Notes: generated by a model from the sequence alone, not told the origin. 64,000 bases of DNA from Haloimpatiens sp042688525 (GCF_042688525.2 NZ_JBHWAB010000001.1:3782001-3846000), one strand, 5' to 3'; shown: positions 1-9,332, numbered from the stretch's first letter. Made by a program: numbers and translations.

Positions 1-1062
1 ATCTTTAGGAGATTTTGTTAATCTTTCATAACCATCCTCAGTTACAACTATAGTATCTTCAATCCTAACTCCACCCCATCCAGGTATATAAATTCCAGGT
101 TCCATTGTAATTACACAATTTTTTTCAAGTATCCTATCACAATATTTACCTAAAAAAGGTTGTTCGTGAAGTTCTCTTCCAACCCCATGACCTATTCCAG
201 CATAATAATACTCTTCATATTGTTTTACTATTTCTCTTATTTTATCATCAGGTGTTTTTCCTATTATACCTGCCTTTATAGTTTTTAAAGCTTCCTCTTG
301 GGCTTTTTTTACTAGATTATAAATTTCTATTTGTTTATCATCTAGCTTTCCTACACCTATGGTTCTTGTCATATCTGAAATATATCCATTATAAAGAGCT
401 CCATAATCTAAAATTATAAAGTCTCCTTCTTCTATGATCTTGTTATCTGGTTTTCCATGAAGAAGAGAGGTCTTCTTACCAGATACTAAAATAGTGTCAA
501 AGCCTACTTTAGAAGCTCCTTCTTTTCTCATATAATATTCTAACTCTAACCCTACTTCACTTTCTTTCATACCTGGCTTTATAAAATTCAATATCTTTTC
601 AAAAGCTGAATCTGCTATTCTGCAAGCCTCTTTTATGTTATCAATTTCTTCTTCATCTTTTATATATCTTAAGCTTTCTATTAATCCAACAGTAGGTATT
701 AAATCAATGTTTTTAATTTTTCGATTAAAATCTTCGTATAAAGCATAAGTCATTTTATCTTTTTCAAAACCTATTGATTTTATATTTAATTCTTTTGCTA
801 TCTTATTAACTGTATCTCCTAATGTTCCTATTGGTTTGCCCCATTTTATAACCTTATACTGTGGACACTGTTTTTCAGCTTGTTCTGTATATCTTCCATC
901 TGTTATGAAATAGTTTCCTTTACAAGTTATAAATAAATAAGAATCAGAATCTGTAAATCCACTCATATATCTTACATTTGCTTCCCTCATTAAAAATAAA
1001 CCATCTAATTCTTTCTTTTTCATTTCTATCAAAAGTTTATTTATCCTGTCTTTTATCTCCAT
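1..1062 (-). CDS. M24 family Xaa-Pro peptidase, 3' end cut off by window edge
   Basis: This is a metallopeptidase of the creatinase/aminopeptidase P fold that would release the first residue before a proline. I translated 354 codons with no stop before base 1. Visible metal ligands are the Asp of ILDYGALYNG, the Asp of SDMTRTI, the His of GIGHGVG, and the Glu residues of MEPGIY and VRIEDTI, in the order expected for the dinuclear centre. An N-terminal creatinase-like domain (roughly residues 1-125) precedes the catalytic domain. The ATG at 1062 has AAAGGGAG just upstream. It lies 18 bases after proC, so it is probably the last or a late gene of the hydroxyproline operon. A role in releasing Hyp or Pro from collagen-type peptides is inferred from that position. 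Confidence 0.9.
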   Translation of the reverse strand, partial: MEIKDRINKLLIEMKKKELDGLFLMREANVRYMSGFTDSDSYLFITCKGNYFITDGRYTEQAEKQCPQYKVIKWGKPIGTLGDTVNKIAKELNIKSIGFEKDKMTYALYEDFNRKIKNIDLIPTVGLIESLRYIKDEEEIDNIKEACRIADSAFEKILNFIKPGMKESEVGLELEYYMRKEGASKVGFDTILVSGKKTSLLHGKPDNKIIEEGDFIILDYGALYNGYISDMTRTIGVGKLDDKQIEIYNLVKKAQEEALKTIKAGIIGKTPDDKIREIVKQYEEYYYAGIGHGVGRELHEQPFLGKYCDRILEKNCVITMEPGIYIPGWGGVRIEDTIVVTEDGYERLTKSPKD

Positions 1063-1080
1063 TTGAATTATCTCCCTTTA

Positions 1081-1887
1081 CTATTTACTCATTTCTCTAG
1101 ATTTTTCTGCACATGCTTTCATAGCTTCTATAACTGCACTTCTAAATCCTCTTTCTTCAAGAACTCCTACAGCTTCAATTGTTGTTCCCGCTGGAGAACA
1201 CACCATATCTTTTAATTCTGCTGGATGTTTTCCTGTCTCTAACACCATTTTTGCAGAACCTAAAACAGCTTGAGCTGCCATCTTATATGCTTTAGTTCTT
1301 GGTATTCCCTCAAGTACTGCAGCATCTGCCATTGCTTCTATAAACATAAATACATATGCTGGAGATGATCCACTTACAGCTGTAACTCCATCCATATATT
1401 TTTCATCTAAAACTTCAGCTTTTCCAAAGCTTTCAAAAATACTTACAGCTTCTTCTAATTCTTCTTTTGATACCCTTTCATTTGGACAAATTGCTGCCAT
1501 ACCTTCCCCTACAAGTGCTGGAGTGTTAGGCATAACCTTTATAACTTTTAGTTTTTTTCCAAATAATTCTTCTGTTTCTTCTATACCTTTTCCTGCTGCT
1601 ATAGTTATTACTACTACATCTTCTTTAACAGAATCTTTAATTGTATCCACAACTATCTTATATATATTAGGCTTTACAGATAATATCAATATATCAGCCT
1701 TTTTTGCTACTTCTTTATTATCTGTAGTAATTTCTACACCAAATTCTTTTTTTACCTGTTCTAACCTTTTTTCATTTAAATCTCCAACAATAATATTTTG
1801 TGGTGAAACTAATTTGGATTTTACAAGTCCTCGCATCATAGCTCCTCCCATATTTCCACAACCAATAAAACCAACAACTTTACTCAT
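1081..1887 (-). CDS. proC: Pyrroline-5-carboxylate reductase
   Basis: Cytosolic enzyme that reduces 1-pyrroline-5-carboxylate to L-proline with NAD(P)H. The 268 residues begin with a Rossmann motif (VGFIGCGNMGGAM). They continue with SVKPN, a KVIKVMPNTPALVGEGM block and the C-terminal signature VSGSSPAYVFMFIEAMADA that forms the substrate site. Length is normal for the family. It stands 50 bases after hypD, whose product is exactly the ProC substrate, so here it most likely completes hydroxyproline-to-proline conversion rather than de novo proline synthesis. The ATG at 1887 is preceded by GAAAGGGGAATT. Confidence 0.97.
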   Translation of the reverse strand: MSKVVGFIGCGNMGGAMMRGLVKSKLVSPQNIIVGDLNEKRLEQVKKEFGVEITTDNKEVAKKADILILSVKPNIYKIVVDTIKDSVKEDVVVITIAAGKGIEETEELFGKKLKVIKVMPNTPALVGEGMAAICPNERVSKEELEEAVSIFESFGKAEVLDEKYMDGVTAVSGSSPAYVFMFIEAMADAAVLEGIPRTKAYKMAAQAVLGSAKMVLETGKHPAELKDMVCSPAGTTIEAVGVLEERGFRSAVIEAMKACAEKSREMSK

Positions 1888-1937
1888 AATAATTCCCCTT
1901 TCAAATATATATTTTATAATTTTTACATTCTTTTAAA

Positions 1938-4298
1938 TTAGTTAAAGCTCTGTTCTGTTCTACTAATTATTTCATCTTGTAATTCCTTGTTCAAATTATT
2001 GAAATAATCACTATATCCAGCTACACGTACAATAAGATCTTTATAGTTTTCTGGATGTTTTTGAGCATCTAATAAGATACTCTTATCAACTACATTAAAC
2101 TGAATATGATGACCATCAAGCTTAAAGTATGATCTTACTAAACTTGCTAAATTATTTATACCTTCTTCTCCTTCAAGAACTTTTGGAGTAAACTTCTGAT
2201 TTAAAAGAGTTCCTCCTGTTTTCATGTGATCCATTTTTGATGCAGATTTAATAACTGCTGTAGGTCCATTTCTATCCGCTCCCTTTGATGGAGAAATTCC
2301 TTCTGAAAGAGGCTCTTTTGCTTTTCTTCCATCTGGTGAAGCACCCATTACTGAACCAAAATAGACATGACAAGTCGTTGGAAGCATATCTATTCTATAA
2401 TGTCCACCTTTCATATTTTTTCTATCAGTAACTTCCTCATAATAAGCCTCAAAAATAGACTGCATAATTTCATCAACATACTCATCATCATTTCCATATT
2501 TAGGAGTTCTATTTGAAACTAAATTATTCACATATTCATATCCCTCAAAATTACTTTTTAATGCGTTTAACATCTCATTTATAGAAAGATTTTTCTTATC
2601 ATATACTTGGTACTTTATAGAACATAAACTATCTGCTATAGTTCCTATACCTACCCCCTGAATGTAATTAGTATTATATCTAGCTCCTCCTGCGTTATAA
2701 TCTTTTCCTTTTTTAATGCAATCACTTACAATAATAGATAAAAATGGTGATGGCATTTTTTCCATATACAATTTTTCAATTATATTATTACCCCTCATTT
2801 TTATTTCTACAAAATGATGAAGTTGCTTTTTAAATGCTTCAAATAATTCTTCATAACTTTTAAAATATATAGGATTTCCTGTTTCAACACCTATTAATTT
2901 ATTAGTCTGAGAATCTCTACCGTTAAGTAATGTAATTTCTAATATTTTAGGCAAATTTATATATCCAGTAAGTATATATGCCTCTTTACCAAAGGCTCCT
3001 GTTTCTACACATCCACTAGTTCCTCCACATCTAGCATCCTCTATAGATTTACCTGCCCTTAACATTTCAGCAATCACTTCATCAGCATTAAATATTGATG
3101 GTTGGCCCCAACCTTTTCTTATAATTTCACAAGCTTTTTTTAAAAATTTATTAGGATTTTTCTTACTTAATTGAATATTTGAACTTGGCTGTAGAAGTCT
3201 CATTTCATCTATAACTTCTAATACTAAATAAGTTACATCATTAACCCCGTTCCTTCCATCTCTTGTAAGTCCACCACTGTTTATATTAGCAAAATCTGTA
3301 TACGTACCGCTTTCTGCAAGTGTTATTCCTACCTTAGGTGGTGCAGGTTGATTATTAAATTTAATCCAAAAACACTCTAATAATTCTTTTGCCCTTTCTC
3401 TAATTAAAGTGCCTTCTTCTATTTCTTTTTTATAAAAAGGATATAAGTGCTGATCCAATCTACCAGGATTAAAAGAATCCCAAGTATTTAATTCTGATAT
3501 AACTCCTATATGAACAAACCAATACATTTGAAGCGCTTCTTCAAATGTTCGTGGAGCATTTTCAGGAACCCAGTTACAAATTTTGGCTATGTGTAAAAGA
3601 TCTTCTTTTCTTACGGAATCACTTTCTTTCTGTGCCATTTTTCTAGCAAGTTCACCATATCGCTTTCCAAGAGTTATAATAGCATCTGCACAAATATACA
3701 TAGCATTCAGTTCTTCTTTTTTATCGAGAGCTTTTTCATCATTTAAAAAATCTAATTTATTTATAGCCTCATTAATATCTTTTTTAAAATCTTTAAAACC
3801 TTTTTTATAAATTTTATCATCTGCTACAGTATGTCCTGGAGCCCTCTGTTCCATGAATTCAGTAAATATTCCAGCATTATAGCATTCTTTCCATTCATCT
3901 GTCATCCTATTAAATATCTTATGTCTCATAGATCTTTCTTTCCAAAAAGGAATTATAACTTCTTCTTGGATTTTTTTTGCGTCTTCATTAACCTTAAAAG
4001 ATATCTTATCACGTTCATTCATTATTTTAAAATCTTCTAGTGTATGACAACAAAGTTCTGGATAAGTTGGAGTGGCCGCTGGTTTTTCTCCTCTTTCTCC
4101 TACTATTAACTCACCATCATTTATACAAAGTTTTTTATTATCCATTATATTTTTAAAAGCCAAAGCTCTTAATATTGCTGTTGACACCTTTCCTAAATAC
4201 TTTTTATAAATTTCATCTACAAGTTTTGCTCTTTCCATTGAAATGTATGGAGCAGCATTTAAACTCTGACATCTTAATTTTCTTACCCTTTCTTTCAT
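1938..4298 (-). CDS. hypD: trans-4-hydroxy-L-proline dehydratase (glycyl radical enzyme)
   Basis: Glycyl radical enzyme that removes water from trans-4-hydroxy-L-proline to give pyrroline-5-carboxylate. Of 786 residues, the thiyl Cys is C430 with its partner Glu E432 (GGTSGCVETG), and the glycyl radical is G761 in VRVAGYSDYF near the C-terminus. The spacing matches the characterised Clostridioides difficile HypD (C434/E436/G765) with a constant four-residue offset. HypD-like stretches such as EFMEQRAPGHTV and FNNQPAPPKVGITL are also present. The genetic context (activase upstream, proC downstream) is diagnostic and argues against pyruvate formate-lyase, glycerol dehydratase or choline lyase. 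The ATG at 4298 has a GGGGG ribosome site and follows hypE by 6 bases. Confidence 0.96.
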   Translation of the reverse strand: MKERVRKLRCQSLNAAPYISMERAKLVDEIYKKYLGKVSTAILRALAFKNIMDNKKLCINDGELIVGERGEKPAATPTYPELCCHTLEDFKIMNERDKISFKVNEDAKKIQEEVIIPFWKERSMRHKIFNRMTDEWKECYNAGIFTEFMEQRAPGHTVADDKIYKKGFKDFKKDINEAINKLDFLNDEKALDKKEELNAMYICADAIITLGKRYGELARKMAQKESDSVRKEDLLHIAKICNWVPENAPRTFEEALQMYWFVHIGVISELNTWDSFNPGRLDQHLYPFYKKEIEEGTLIRERAKELLECFWIKFNNQPAPPKVGITLAESGTYTDFANINSGGLTRDGRNGVNDVTYLVLEVIDEMRLLQPSSNIQLSKKNPNKFLKKACEIIRKGWGQPSIFNADEVIAEMLRAGKSIEDARCGGTSGCVETGAFGKEAYILTGYINLPKILEITLLNGRDSQTNKLIGVETGNPIYFKSYEELFEAFKKQLHHFVEIKMRGNNIIEKLYMEKMPSPFLSIIVSDCIKKGKDYNAGGARYNTNYIQGVGIGTIADSLCSIKYQVYDKKNLSINEMLNALKSNFEGYEYVNNLVSNRTPKYGNDDEYVDEIMQSIFEAYYEEVTDRKNMKGGHYRIDMLPTTCHVYFGSVMGASPDGRKAKEPLSEGISPSKGADRNGPTAVIKSASKMDHMKTGGTLLNQKFTPKVLEGEEGINNLASLVRSYFKLDGHHIQFNVVDKSILLDAQKHPENYKDLIVRVAGYSDYFNNLNKELQDEIISRTEQSFN

Positions 4299-4304
4299 AT
4301 GATA

Positions 4305-5204
4305 CTAACCCCCTATTTTAACATTCAATCCGCTTTTAACAAAATACTCTGATATTTCTGACATGATTTCATCTGATGGTTCTTCCTTATCTATCAATTT
4401 ATAAGACTTTTTAAGTCTTTCGTATTTATCCATACCATATTTATGGTATGGTAATAAATTTACTTTTTTAATTCTTAGCTGTCCTAAAAATTCTGCACTT
4501 CTTTTTAAATTATCCTCATCATCATTTATTCCTGGTATAATTGGAATTCTAACATATATATTGTTATGAATAATTGAAAGTTTTTTTAAATTATTTAATA
4601 TAATTTCATTATCTACTCCTGTATATTTTTTATGTTTTTTACTATCCATTGTTTTTAAATCATAGAGAAACAAATCAGCCTTTGAAGCTATTTCTTTTAA
4701 CTTATCCCAAGAAGTAAAGCCTGTAGTATCTACTGCAGTATGAATTCCTTTTGTTTTACAAATATCAATTAGCTCATTTAAAAATTCATACTGAAACATT
4801 GGTTCTCCTCCTGAAAATGTAACTCCTCCTCCTGATTCTTCATAAAAAATAATATCTTTTTCTACTTCTTTTATTACCTCTCTTACTGAAACTTCTTTTC
4901 CCACTATTTCCCTTGCATTATTACTGCAAAAATCTACACATTTTCCACAGGCTATACATTTTTCTCTATCATTTATCAACAATCCATCTTTAAGTTCTAT
5001 CGCTGCCTGTGAACATTTTTTTACGCACATACCACACACTGTACATTTATCTTTCCAATACATAAGTTCTTTACTTTTATTTTGACTTTCTGGATTATGA
5101 CACCACCAACAGTTCAATGGACATCCCTTAAAAAATACAGTAGTCCTTATGCCAGGTCCATCGTGTATGGAATATTTTTGAATATTTATAATAGTCCCCC
5201 TCAT
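4305..5204 (-). CDS. hypE: HypD-activating radical SAM enzyme
   Basis: Radical SAM activase that abstracts hydrogen from the HypD glycine. The radical SAM Cys triad is C28, C32 and C35 (CPLNCWWC). It is followed by two ferredoxin-type [4Fe-4S] motifs (CTVCGMCVKKC and CIACGKCVDFC) inserted before the barrel, as in the larger glycyl-radical activases but not in PflA. The SAM-binding GGE motif (TFSGGEP) follows. The 299-residue length is normal. The ATG at 5204 uses a GGAGTGAG site that sits directly on the stop codon of the regulator gene, and hypD starts 6 bases after its end, so the three are translationally close and probably one operon. Confidence 0.95.
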   Translation of the reverse strand: MRGTIINIQKYSIHDGPGIRTTVFFKGCPLNCWWCHNPESQNKSKELMYWKDKCTVCGMCVKKCSQAAIELKDGLLINDREKCIACGKCVDFCSNNAREIVGKEVSVREVIKEVEKDIIFYEESGGGVTFSGGEPMFQYEFLNELIDICKTKGIHTAVDTTGFTSWDKLKEIASKADLFLYDLKTMDSKKHKKYTGVDNEIILNNLKKLSIIHNNIYVRIPIIPGINDDEDNLKRSAEFLGQLRIKKVNLLPYHKYGMDKYERLKKSYKLIDKEEPSDEIMSEISEYFVKSGLNVKIGG

Positions 5205-5216
5205 AATTTCTCACTC

Positions 5217-5783
5217 CTACTCTTTATTCTTAAATGGATTTGGAGTATTAACAGATAATAATTTTACTATTTTATTAGTATAATTTGCCCAATTATGAGC
5301 AATATTTGATTCAATATGAGCACTATCCCCTGGATATAATTCATATTTTTGATTATCTAAGAATAAAGTCAATATTCCCTCCAATACATATACAAATTCT
5401 TCACCTTCATGCTGATAATTATTAATCTCTTCATCACTGCTGCTAGGAAGTATTTGAACAAGTCTTGGAAGTATAGTTTTATTTTCAATATCATTTGTTA
5501 AGTGATAGTTTATAAACTTAGAATTCGTAACTTGAAAAATCTCTTGTTCATAACTTCTAAGTATACTTTCATTACTGCTCTTTGGTATAGAAAAAAAGTA
5601 TGTTAACTCTACCGAAAGAGCATCTGCTATTTTTTCTAAAGAATCAACAGCTACATTAGTAAGACCTCTTTCTAATTGTGATAAAAATCCTATAGACAGA
5701 TTTACCTTTTCACTTAATTCTTTTAATGTTAAATTTTTACTCATTCTTAGTTCTTTTATTTTTCTTCCAATATCAACTGCCAT
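5217..5783 (-). CDS. XRE-family regulator with C-terminal cupin sensor domain
   Basis: DNA-binding regulator of 188 residues. An XRE helix-turn-helix occupies about residues 8-62 (IKELRMSKNLTLKELSE, then IGFLSQLERG). A cupin fold covers about 110-180, with HEGEEFVYVLEG and PGDSAHIESNIAHNW as its two cupin motifs. Proteins of this layout sense a small molecule through the cupin. The gene is the first of the hyp operon, 12 bases before hypE, so it is the natural candidate for a hydroxyproline- or proline-responsive regulator of this locus. That ligand is inference. The large inverted repeats upstream are candidate operators. Confidence 0.9.
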   Translation of the reverse strand: MAVDIGRKIKELRMSKNLTLKELSEKVNLSIGFLSQLERGLTNVAVDSLEKIADALSVELTYFFSIPKSSNESILRSYEQEIFQVTNSKFINYHLTNDIENKTILPRLVQILPSSSDEEINNYQHEGEEFVYVLEGILTLFLDNQKYELYPGDSAHIESNIAHNWANYTNKIVKLLSVNTPNPFKNKE

Positions 5784-5930
5784 TTATTCCACCTCTATAA
5801 TTTTCAATTTTTTTACTTTATTTTACCTTTAAATCAAATACATTTTAATGATATATGATTTTCATTTCACATAACTTTATAAAGCATTAATAAATAAATT
5901 TTAAAAATTTATAACAATATTCAATTATTC

Positions 5931-5960
5931 AATAAAATTTCACATTAGTGAAATTTTATT
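5931..5960. promoter_or_regulatory. Perfect 13-bp inverted repeat upstream of the hyp operon
   Basis: Two perfect 13-base arms (5931-5943 and 5948-5960) flank ATTA; the core reads TTTCACATTAGTGAAA. It lies about 150 bases before the XRE-cupin gene. On the minus strand its distal end runs into a possible -35 region (TTTATT, 17 bases, TATAAA). An operator is more likely than a terminator because no transcript from the left or right obviously ends here. Binding by the adjacent regulator is inference. Confidence 0.5.
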
Positions 5961-6031
5961 GTTTTCTTATTTAAATTATACTATATATAATTAATTTAAA
6001 CTATATCTAACATCAAATAAATTCACAATTA

Positions 6032-6070
6032 GAAAATAAATTTACATTTATGAAAATTTATTTTCATAAA
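6032..6070. repeat. Overlapping pair of inverted repeats
   Basis: Two mutually exclusive dyads share bases: 12-base arms at 6032-6043 and 6054-6065, and 11-base arms at 6047-6057 and 6060-6070 separated by TT. Both are built of A/T with a GAAAAT core. The function is unknown. They lie in the 640-base divergent region between the hyp regulator and the symporter and could be operators or part of a promoter. Confidence 0.45.
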
Positions 6071-6138
6071 TAACATGCTTACCTCTTTTAAAAATTTTTT
6101 CAAAGTATTTTTTTAATAGTTTCAGGCATAATTTCATT

Positions 6139-6153
6139 AATATTCAGAAAATA
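6139..6153. promoter_or_regulatory. CodY-like box
   Basis: AATATTCAGAAAATA matches 13 of 15 positions of the CodY consensus AATTTTCWGAAAATT. It lies 7 bases before the -35 element of the symporter promoter. The match was scored by eye; AT-rich DNA yields chance matches, but similar boxes precede two other peptide-use genes in this window. Confidence 0.4.
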
Positions 6154-6160
6154 CAATTAT

Positions 6161-6229
6161 TTGATATATTATATGTTATTTGATACAATTACATAAAATA
6201 ATGTCTGATTTCAGGCATTATTTTATGTA
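6161..6229 (+). promoter_or_regulatory. Promoter of the AGCS symporter with inverted repeat at the start site
   Basis: The -35 TTGATA (6161-6166), a 17-base spacer and -10 TACAAT (6184-6189) give a good sigma-A promoter for the gene at 6426. Directly behind the -10 is a long dyad, arms 6190-6207 and 6212-6229 around a 4-base loop with one mismatched pair. It would cover the transcription start and also fold at the very 5' end of the mRNA. An untranslated leader of about 230 bases follows, in which I recognise no known riboswitch. Confidence 0.65.
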
Positions 6230-6425
6230 TATATTGTGAAAAATGATATTTATTGATTTACATACTTCATAGAAATGCTTTCATAACGCTCGTGCCCTAT
6301 TCTATAATTATTCATTACATTGTACAACTCAATTTTAAAAAAAATATTACCTAATGAGGCTAATGACATATTAAATAAAAACATACTAACAAACAAATTG
6401 CACTATTTAAAAGGAGGACAATTTA

Positions 6426-7838
6426 ATGCTAACTTTTTTACAAAAGATTATTTCTTCATGTAATAACATATTGTGGTCTTATGTGCTTATTATATTATTA
6501 ATTGGTATAGGTCTTTATTTCTCATTCAAATCAAAGTTTGTTCAATTTAAAATGTTTAAGGAAATGTTTAGATTACTAGGAGAAGGTGCTTCAAAATCTG
6601 TAACTTCAAATGAAAAAAAAGGAGTTTCTTCATTTCAGGCTTTCTGTATAAGTACAGCTTCAAGAGTAGGAACTGGTAATTTAGCTGGCGTTGCCATAGC
6701 TATCGCCGTTGGAGGTCCTGGAGCAGTATTTTGGATGTGGTTAATTGCTATAATCGGTAGTGCCTCAAGTTTTGTTGAAAGTACTTTAGCTCAAATTTAT
6801 AAAGTTAAAGATAAGCATGGATACAGAGGTGGTCCTGCTTACTATATGGAAAAAGCTTTAAATAAAAGATGGTTAGGAGTTCTTTTTTCAATATTGATAA
6901 CTATATCTTTTGGACTTGTTTTTAATGCGGTACAAGCTAACACAATAACTTTTGCTTTTCAAGAAGCTTTTGGTGTAAATAGGCTAATAATTGGAATGGT
7001 CTTAACTGCCGCTGCTGGATTAATTATTTTTGGTGGGGTTAAAAGAATTGCAAAAATTGCTGAAATTATTGTTCCAATAATGGCTATAATATATATATTA
7101 ATAGCTCTATTTGTTATTCTTAAAAATATAACATTAATTCCTTCAATATTTGCACTTATATTTAAAAATGCATTTGGATTACAACAAGCTGCTGGTGGAT
7201 TTTTAGGTACTTTACTTATGGGAATTAAAAGAGGTCTTTTTTCAAATGAAGCAGGTATGGGAAGTGCTCCAAATGCGGCTGCAGCTGCAGATGTAACTCA
7301 TCCTGTTAAACAAGGCTTAATTCAAACTTTAGGAGTATTTACAGATACTATAATTATTTGTAGTTGTACTGCATTCATTATATTAATTTCAGGAGTGTAT
7401 ACTCAAACAAAGTTAGAGGGAATTCAACTTACTCAAACTGCTTTAAGCTCTCAAGTTGGTTCTTGGGGTACTACATTTATAGCTGTATGCATTCTTTTAT
7501 TTGCTTTTAGCTCTATTGTAGGAAATTATTATTATGGCGAAACAAATATGGAATTCATTAAAGGAAATAGATTATGCTTGTTGATATATAGATTCTGTGT
7601 ACTAGGCATGGTTGTATTTGGTTCAATAGCAAAAATTCAAATAGTATGGGATATGGCTGATTTATTCATGGGATTAATGGCAATTATAAATCTAGTTGCT
7701 ATCTTCCAACTTGCACATATTGCATTCGATGCTTTAGAAGATTATATTAAACAGAAAAAAGAAGGTAAAGATCCTGTTTTCTATAAGAATAATATTAAAG
7801 GATTAAAAAATGTTGAATGTTGGGAAGAAACTAACTAA
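6426..7838 (+). CDS. AGCS-family sodium:amino-acid symporter
   Basis: Integral membrane sodium symporter of the alanine/glycine:cation family, 470 residues with about ten or eleven hydrophobic segments. Family signatures are clear: GTGNLAGVAIAIAVGGPGA near residue 80, the HGYRGGPAYYMEKAL stretch, and the RGLFSNEAGMGSAPNAAAAA block near residue 280. The start at 6426 has an ideal AAAAGGAGGACAATTT site. The family usually carries alanine or glycine. Its divergent position next to the hydroxyproline operon suggests, but does not prove, that hydroxyproline or proline is a substrate. Confidence 0.93.
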   Translation: MLTFLQKIISSCNNILWSYVLIILLIGIGLYFSFKSKFVQFKMFKEMFRLLGEGASKSVTSNEKKGVSSFQAFCISTASRVGTGNLAGVAIAIAVGGPGAVFWMWLIAIIGSASSFVESTLAQIYKVKDKHGYRGGPAYYMEKALNKRWLGVLFSILITISFGLVFNAVQANTITFAFQEAFGVNRLIIGMVLTAAAGLIIFGGVKRIAKIAEIIVPIMAIIYILIALFVILKNITLIPSIFALIFKNAFGLQQAAGGFLGTLLMGIKRGLFSNEAGMGSAPNAAAAADVTHPVKQGLIQTLGVFTDTIIICSCTAFIILISGVYTQTKLEGIQLTQTALSSQVGSWGTTFIAVCILLFAFSSIVGNYYYGETNMEFIKGNRLCLLIYRFCVLGMVVFGSIAKIQIVWDMADLFMGLMAIINLVAIFQLAHIAFDALEDYIKQKKEGKDPVFYKNNIKGLKNVECWEETN

Positions 7839-7840
7839 TA

Positions 7841-7889
7841 AAAACATGAGTTTTATGCTAGATGCATAAAACTCATGTTTTATTTTTAT
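7841..7889 (+). terminator. Intrinsic terminator of the symporter gene
   Basis: Perfect 18-base arms (7841-7858 and 7864-7881) with a 5-base loop begin just after the symporter stop codon and are followed by ATTTTTATT. AT-rich but long and perfect. Confidence 0.85.
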
Positions 7890-7967
7890 TCTTTAAATTT
7901 CTTAACATTATTCTATATATTGGTAAACAATAACACTATATATAATTAATTCTATTTAATGTTAACT

Positions 7968-9332
7968 CTATTTAATATAAATTTCCTTACCTATACTTTG
8001 TCCGTCTACAATCAATCCGCTTCTAAAAAAAACTAATTCTAGTTCTTTATTGTCATTTATATCATCAAATTCAACAACATATCCATTTTTAGTATTTATA
8101 TCTTTATATACATATCCCCAATATAGATTTGAAATAAAAGATTCACTATCTTTATCTTCTGCATAATCTGATAATACTAATTTACTTAAAAATTCTAAAG
8201 TATGCTTATCACTTTTAAAATAAAGCTTAACTTTATTATTTTTTCTTTCTATTTTATAAAATTCACCCTTAGTATCGTCTGTAAAAGTTAATGTTTTATA
8301 ATAGCGAACTTTGTTTTGTATACTTACTTTCTTTTTCTCTAATAATTTATTAATTTTTTCCATTGATTTATTCCACTTATCATCTCCTTCATTAAAATCT
8401 CTGTTTATAGGTATTATACTAATTCTTTTTGCTTCCTTCATTTCTTTATAAGTAACCTTAGGAAAGAAGAAACATGCTTTTTTATACTTACTTCCATAAG
8501 AGTTAAAACTATATATGTTTTCATCTAATTTAAGCAGCACTGGTTGTTCTTTATCATTATTAGAATTATCCATAAAAATAAACGTTCCTAAAATAGATGA
8601 ATTGATTTTCTCTATTTTTGTTCCATTGCCAATCACTTTATTTATTTTTTTACTAATAGTTTTTTCATAAGAACTAGAAAAATCTACTTTGAAATTAAAC
8701 TTTACTGATGTATTATCATTATTATCTTCAAATGACTGAATATTTATTTTCATTTTCCCTCTTTTAGGAAATCCAGACATACTTTCTACTTCATATACAG
8801 CTAATAGGTTATTTTTATCTATTAAATTACAACCACTACCTCCCGAATCCCAAGTTGTTCCTTCATATTGCACACTTGGAAAGAAATTATTTTTATATCC
8901 CACATCAGGTTGTTTCTTAAATGGTTTATCACTATGAATTTTTACTGCTAATACAATTTTATTTGGAGTTCCAACTAATTTTTCTATTGTAAATGTATAT
9001 CCATTACTCTTTTTGGACTTTCCTATATATTCAGTATAATCATTATACTCCTTGTAATATCCAAGTTTTTCATAAATAACATCAAAAATTGGAAAATCTT
9101 TTGCAAAAGCTGGTTTATATAAAATTATTCCTGAAAAAATTGCAAATCCTAAAATACCTGCTGCAGCTATAATTTTACCTTTAGCTTTCTTCTTATGTAA
9201 AATCTTTTTTCTAATATTCTTTTTTATTCTTTTCTTTTCAATTTCGTTTATTTCTACATCCACATAATTAAAATCTTCTTCTTTTACATCTACATAATCA
9301 ATTACGTCTAATATTTTTTCTTCAATTTTCAT
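7968..9332 (-). CDS. DUF4179-type anti-sigma-like membrane protein
   Basis: Likely partner of the ECF sigma factor encoded directly upstream: the sigma stop codon (TAG) abuts this ATG, and the AAAGGAGGGG site lies inside the end of the sigma gene. The 454 residues comprise a charged cytoplasmic N-terminus (1-55), one membrane helix (about 57-72, IIAAAGILGFAIFSGIIL), then a large extracytoplasmic part with the DUF4179-like region around residues 75-190 (VIYEKLGYYKEYNDYTEYIG). The C-terminal half is lysine-rich with no motif I recognise. By analogy with such pairs it would hold the sigma factor until an envelope signal arrives; this is inference. Confidence 0.8.
   Translation of the reverse strand: MKIEEKILDVIDYVDVKEEDFNYVDVEINEIEKKRIKKNIRKKILHKKKAKGKIIAAAGILGFAIFSGIILYKPAFAKDFPIFDVIYEKLGYYKEYNDYTEYIGKSKKSNGYTFTIEKLVGTPNKIVLAVKIHSDKPFKKQPDVGYKNNFFPSVQYEGTTWDSGGSGCNLIDKNNLLAVYEVESMSGFPKRGKMKINIQSFEDNNDNTSVKFNFKVDFSSSYEKTISKKINKVIGNGTKIEKINSSILGTFIFMDNSNNDKEQPVLLKLDENIYSFNSYGSKYKKACFFFPKVTYKEMKEAKRISIIPINRDFNEGDDKWNKSMEKINKLLEKKKVSIQNKVRYYKTLTFTDDTKGEFYKIERKNNKVKLYFKSDKHTLEFLSKLVLSDYAEDKDSESFISNLYWGYVYKDINTKNGYVVEFDDINDNKELELVFFRSGLIVDGQSIGKEIYIK

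Noticed and set aside
1523..1936. Open frame of 137 codons on the plus strand opposite proC
   Set aside because: It is the complement of a clear proC gene, is Ser/Ile/Phe-rich as antisense of AT-rich coding DNA always is, and has no ribosome site.
1938..4298. Pyruvate formate-lyase or choline trimethylamine-lyase for the glycyl radical enzyme
   Set aside because: The Cys motif GCVETG, the cysteine-to-glycine spacing and the proC neighbour all fit HypD instead.
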